In this document: positions 22,777-22,785 of the stretch, one piece after another
Layout of the letters: every line of letters starts with the position of its first letter
Numbering within the stretch: position 1 is the stretch's first letter
Origin: Bacteroidales bacterium M8
Lineage (GTDB): Bacteria > Bacteroidota > Bacteroidia > Bacteroidales > Muribaculaceae
Assembly (NCBI GenBank): GCA_001689495.1
Contig: LUJS01000005.1
Location: forward strand, 1-22,785
Length of the DNA: 22,785 nt
Direction of reading: 5' to 3'
Notes under the pieces: generated by a model
The model's input: only the letters and a program-made list of their open reading frames with translations
Database searches by the model: none
Told to the model about the DNA's origin: nothing
Made by a program: the position numbers and the translations under genes

Positions 22777-22785
22777 GGTCCCACT
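22776..22785 (-). tRNA. Possible 3' end of a tRNA cut by the window edge
   Basis: Read on the minus strand the last ten bases are AGTGGGACCA. This looks like a tRNA 3' terminus with an encoded CCA and an acceptor strand GGGACC or similar, and a terminator hairpin begins immediately after. Only ten bases are visible, so the call rests on the pattern and its position. Confidence 0.3.

Overview
The window is a chromosomal segment of a Bacteroidales bacterium, most likely from the Muribaculaceae or a close relative (inference). The grounds are the moderately high GC content, lipoprotein and outer-envelope families typical of Bacteroidota, weak Shine-Dalgarno sites, and promoters of the Bacteroidota type. 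Several promoters carry the -7 element TAnnTTTG, and three of them (lysC, prfC, the purF-like gene) have a TTG exactly 19 bases upstream. There is no rRNA, CRISPR array, insertion sequence, integrase or phage gene. No gene-free stretch exceeds 300 bases; the longest (22526-22785) holds a promoter, a terminator and perhaps the edge of a tRNA.

Layout. Positions 44-12969 are all on the minus strand. Reading in the direction of transcription they are: a large TPR protein; lysC-lysA-OPT transporter, a compact unit ending in a clear terminator; a membrane-anchored LuxR-like HTH regulator; a small exported protein followed by two tandem terminators; nrnA-DUF4827 lipoprotein-glmM, where the first two genes overlap by ATGA and glmM ends in a terminator; and rlmD. 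A divergent intergenic region at 12970-13093 switches to the plus strand, which carries a VanX-like D-Ala-D-Ala dipeptidase, prfC (RF3), an HD-domain hydrolase, pncB (nicotinate phosphoribosyltransferase) and tRNA-Ser(GGA) with its own promoter and terminator.

Directly after the tRNA terminator comes a visibly more AT-rich patch (about 17580-19140). It holds an overlapping mntA-hepT (MNT/HEPN) toxin-antitoxin pair on the plus strand and a convergent transthyretin-like envelope protein on the minus strand. Beyond it, back on the minus strand, are lepA (EF4) and a PurF-family protein whose glutaminase half appears catalytically dead, since the N-terminal Cys and other glutaminase residues are replaced. 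The last bases look like a terminator and possibly the 3' end of a minus-strand tRNA cut by the window edge.

Functionally most of the window is housekeeping: lysine/diaminopimelate synthesis, amino-sugar supply for cell wall, NAD salvage, translation factors, rRNA methylation and nano-RNA/pAp turnover. The items most worth a second look are the glutaminase-dead PurF paralogue, the MntA/HepT module beside tRNA-Ser, the one-piece membrane HTH regulator next to a small secreted protein, and two promoters placed so close to their start codons that the mRNAs may be leaderless. I did not find convincing evidence of a wholly new multi-gene system.
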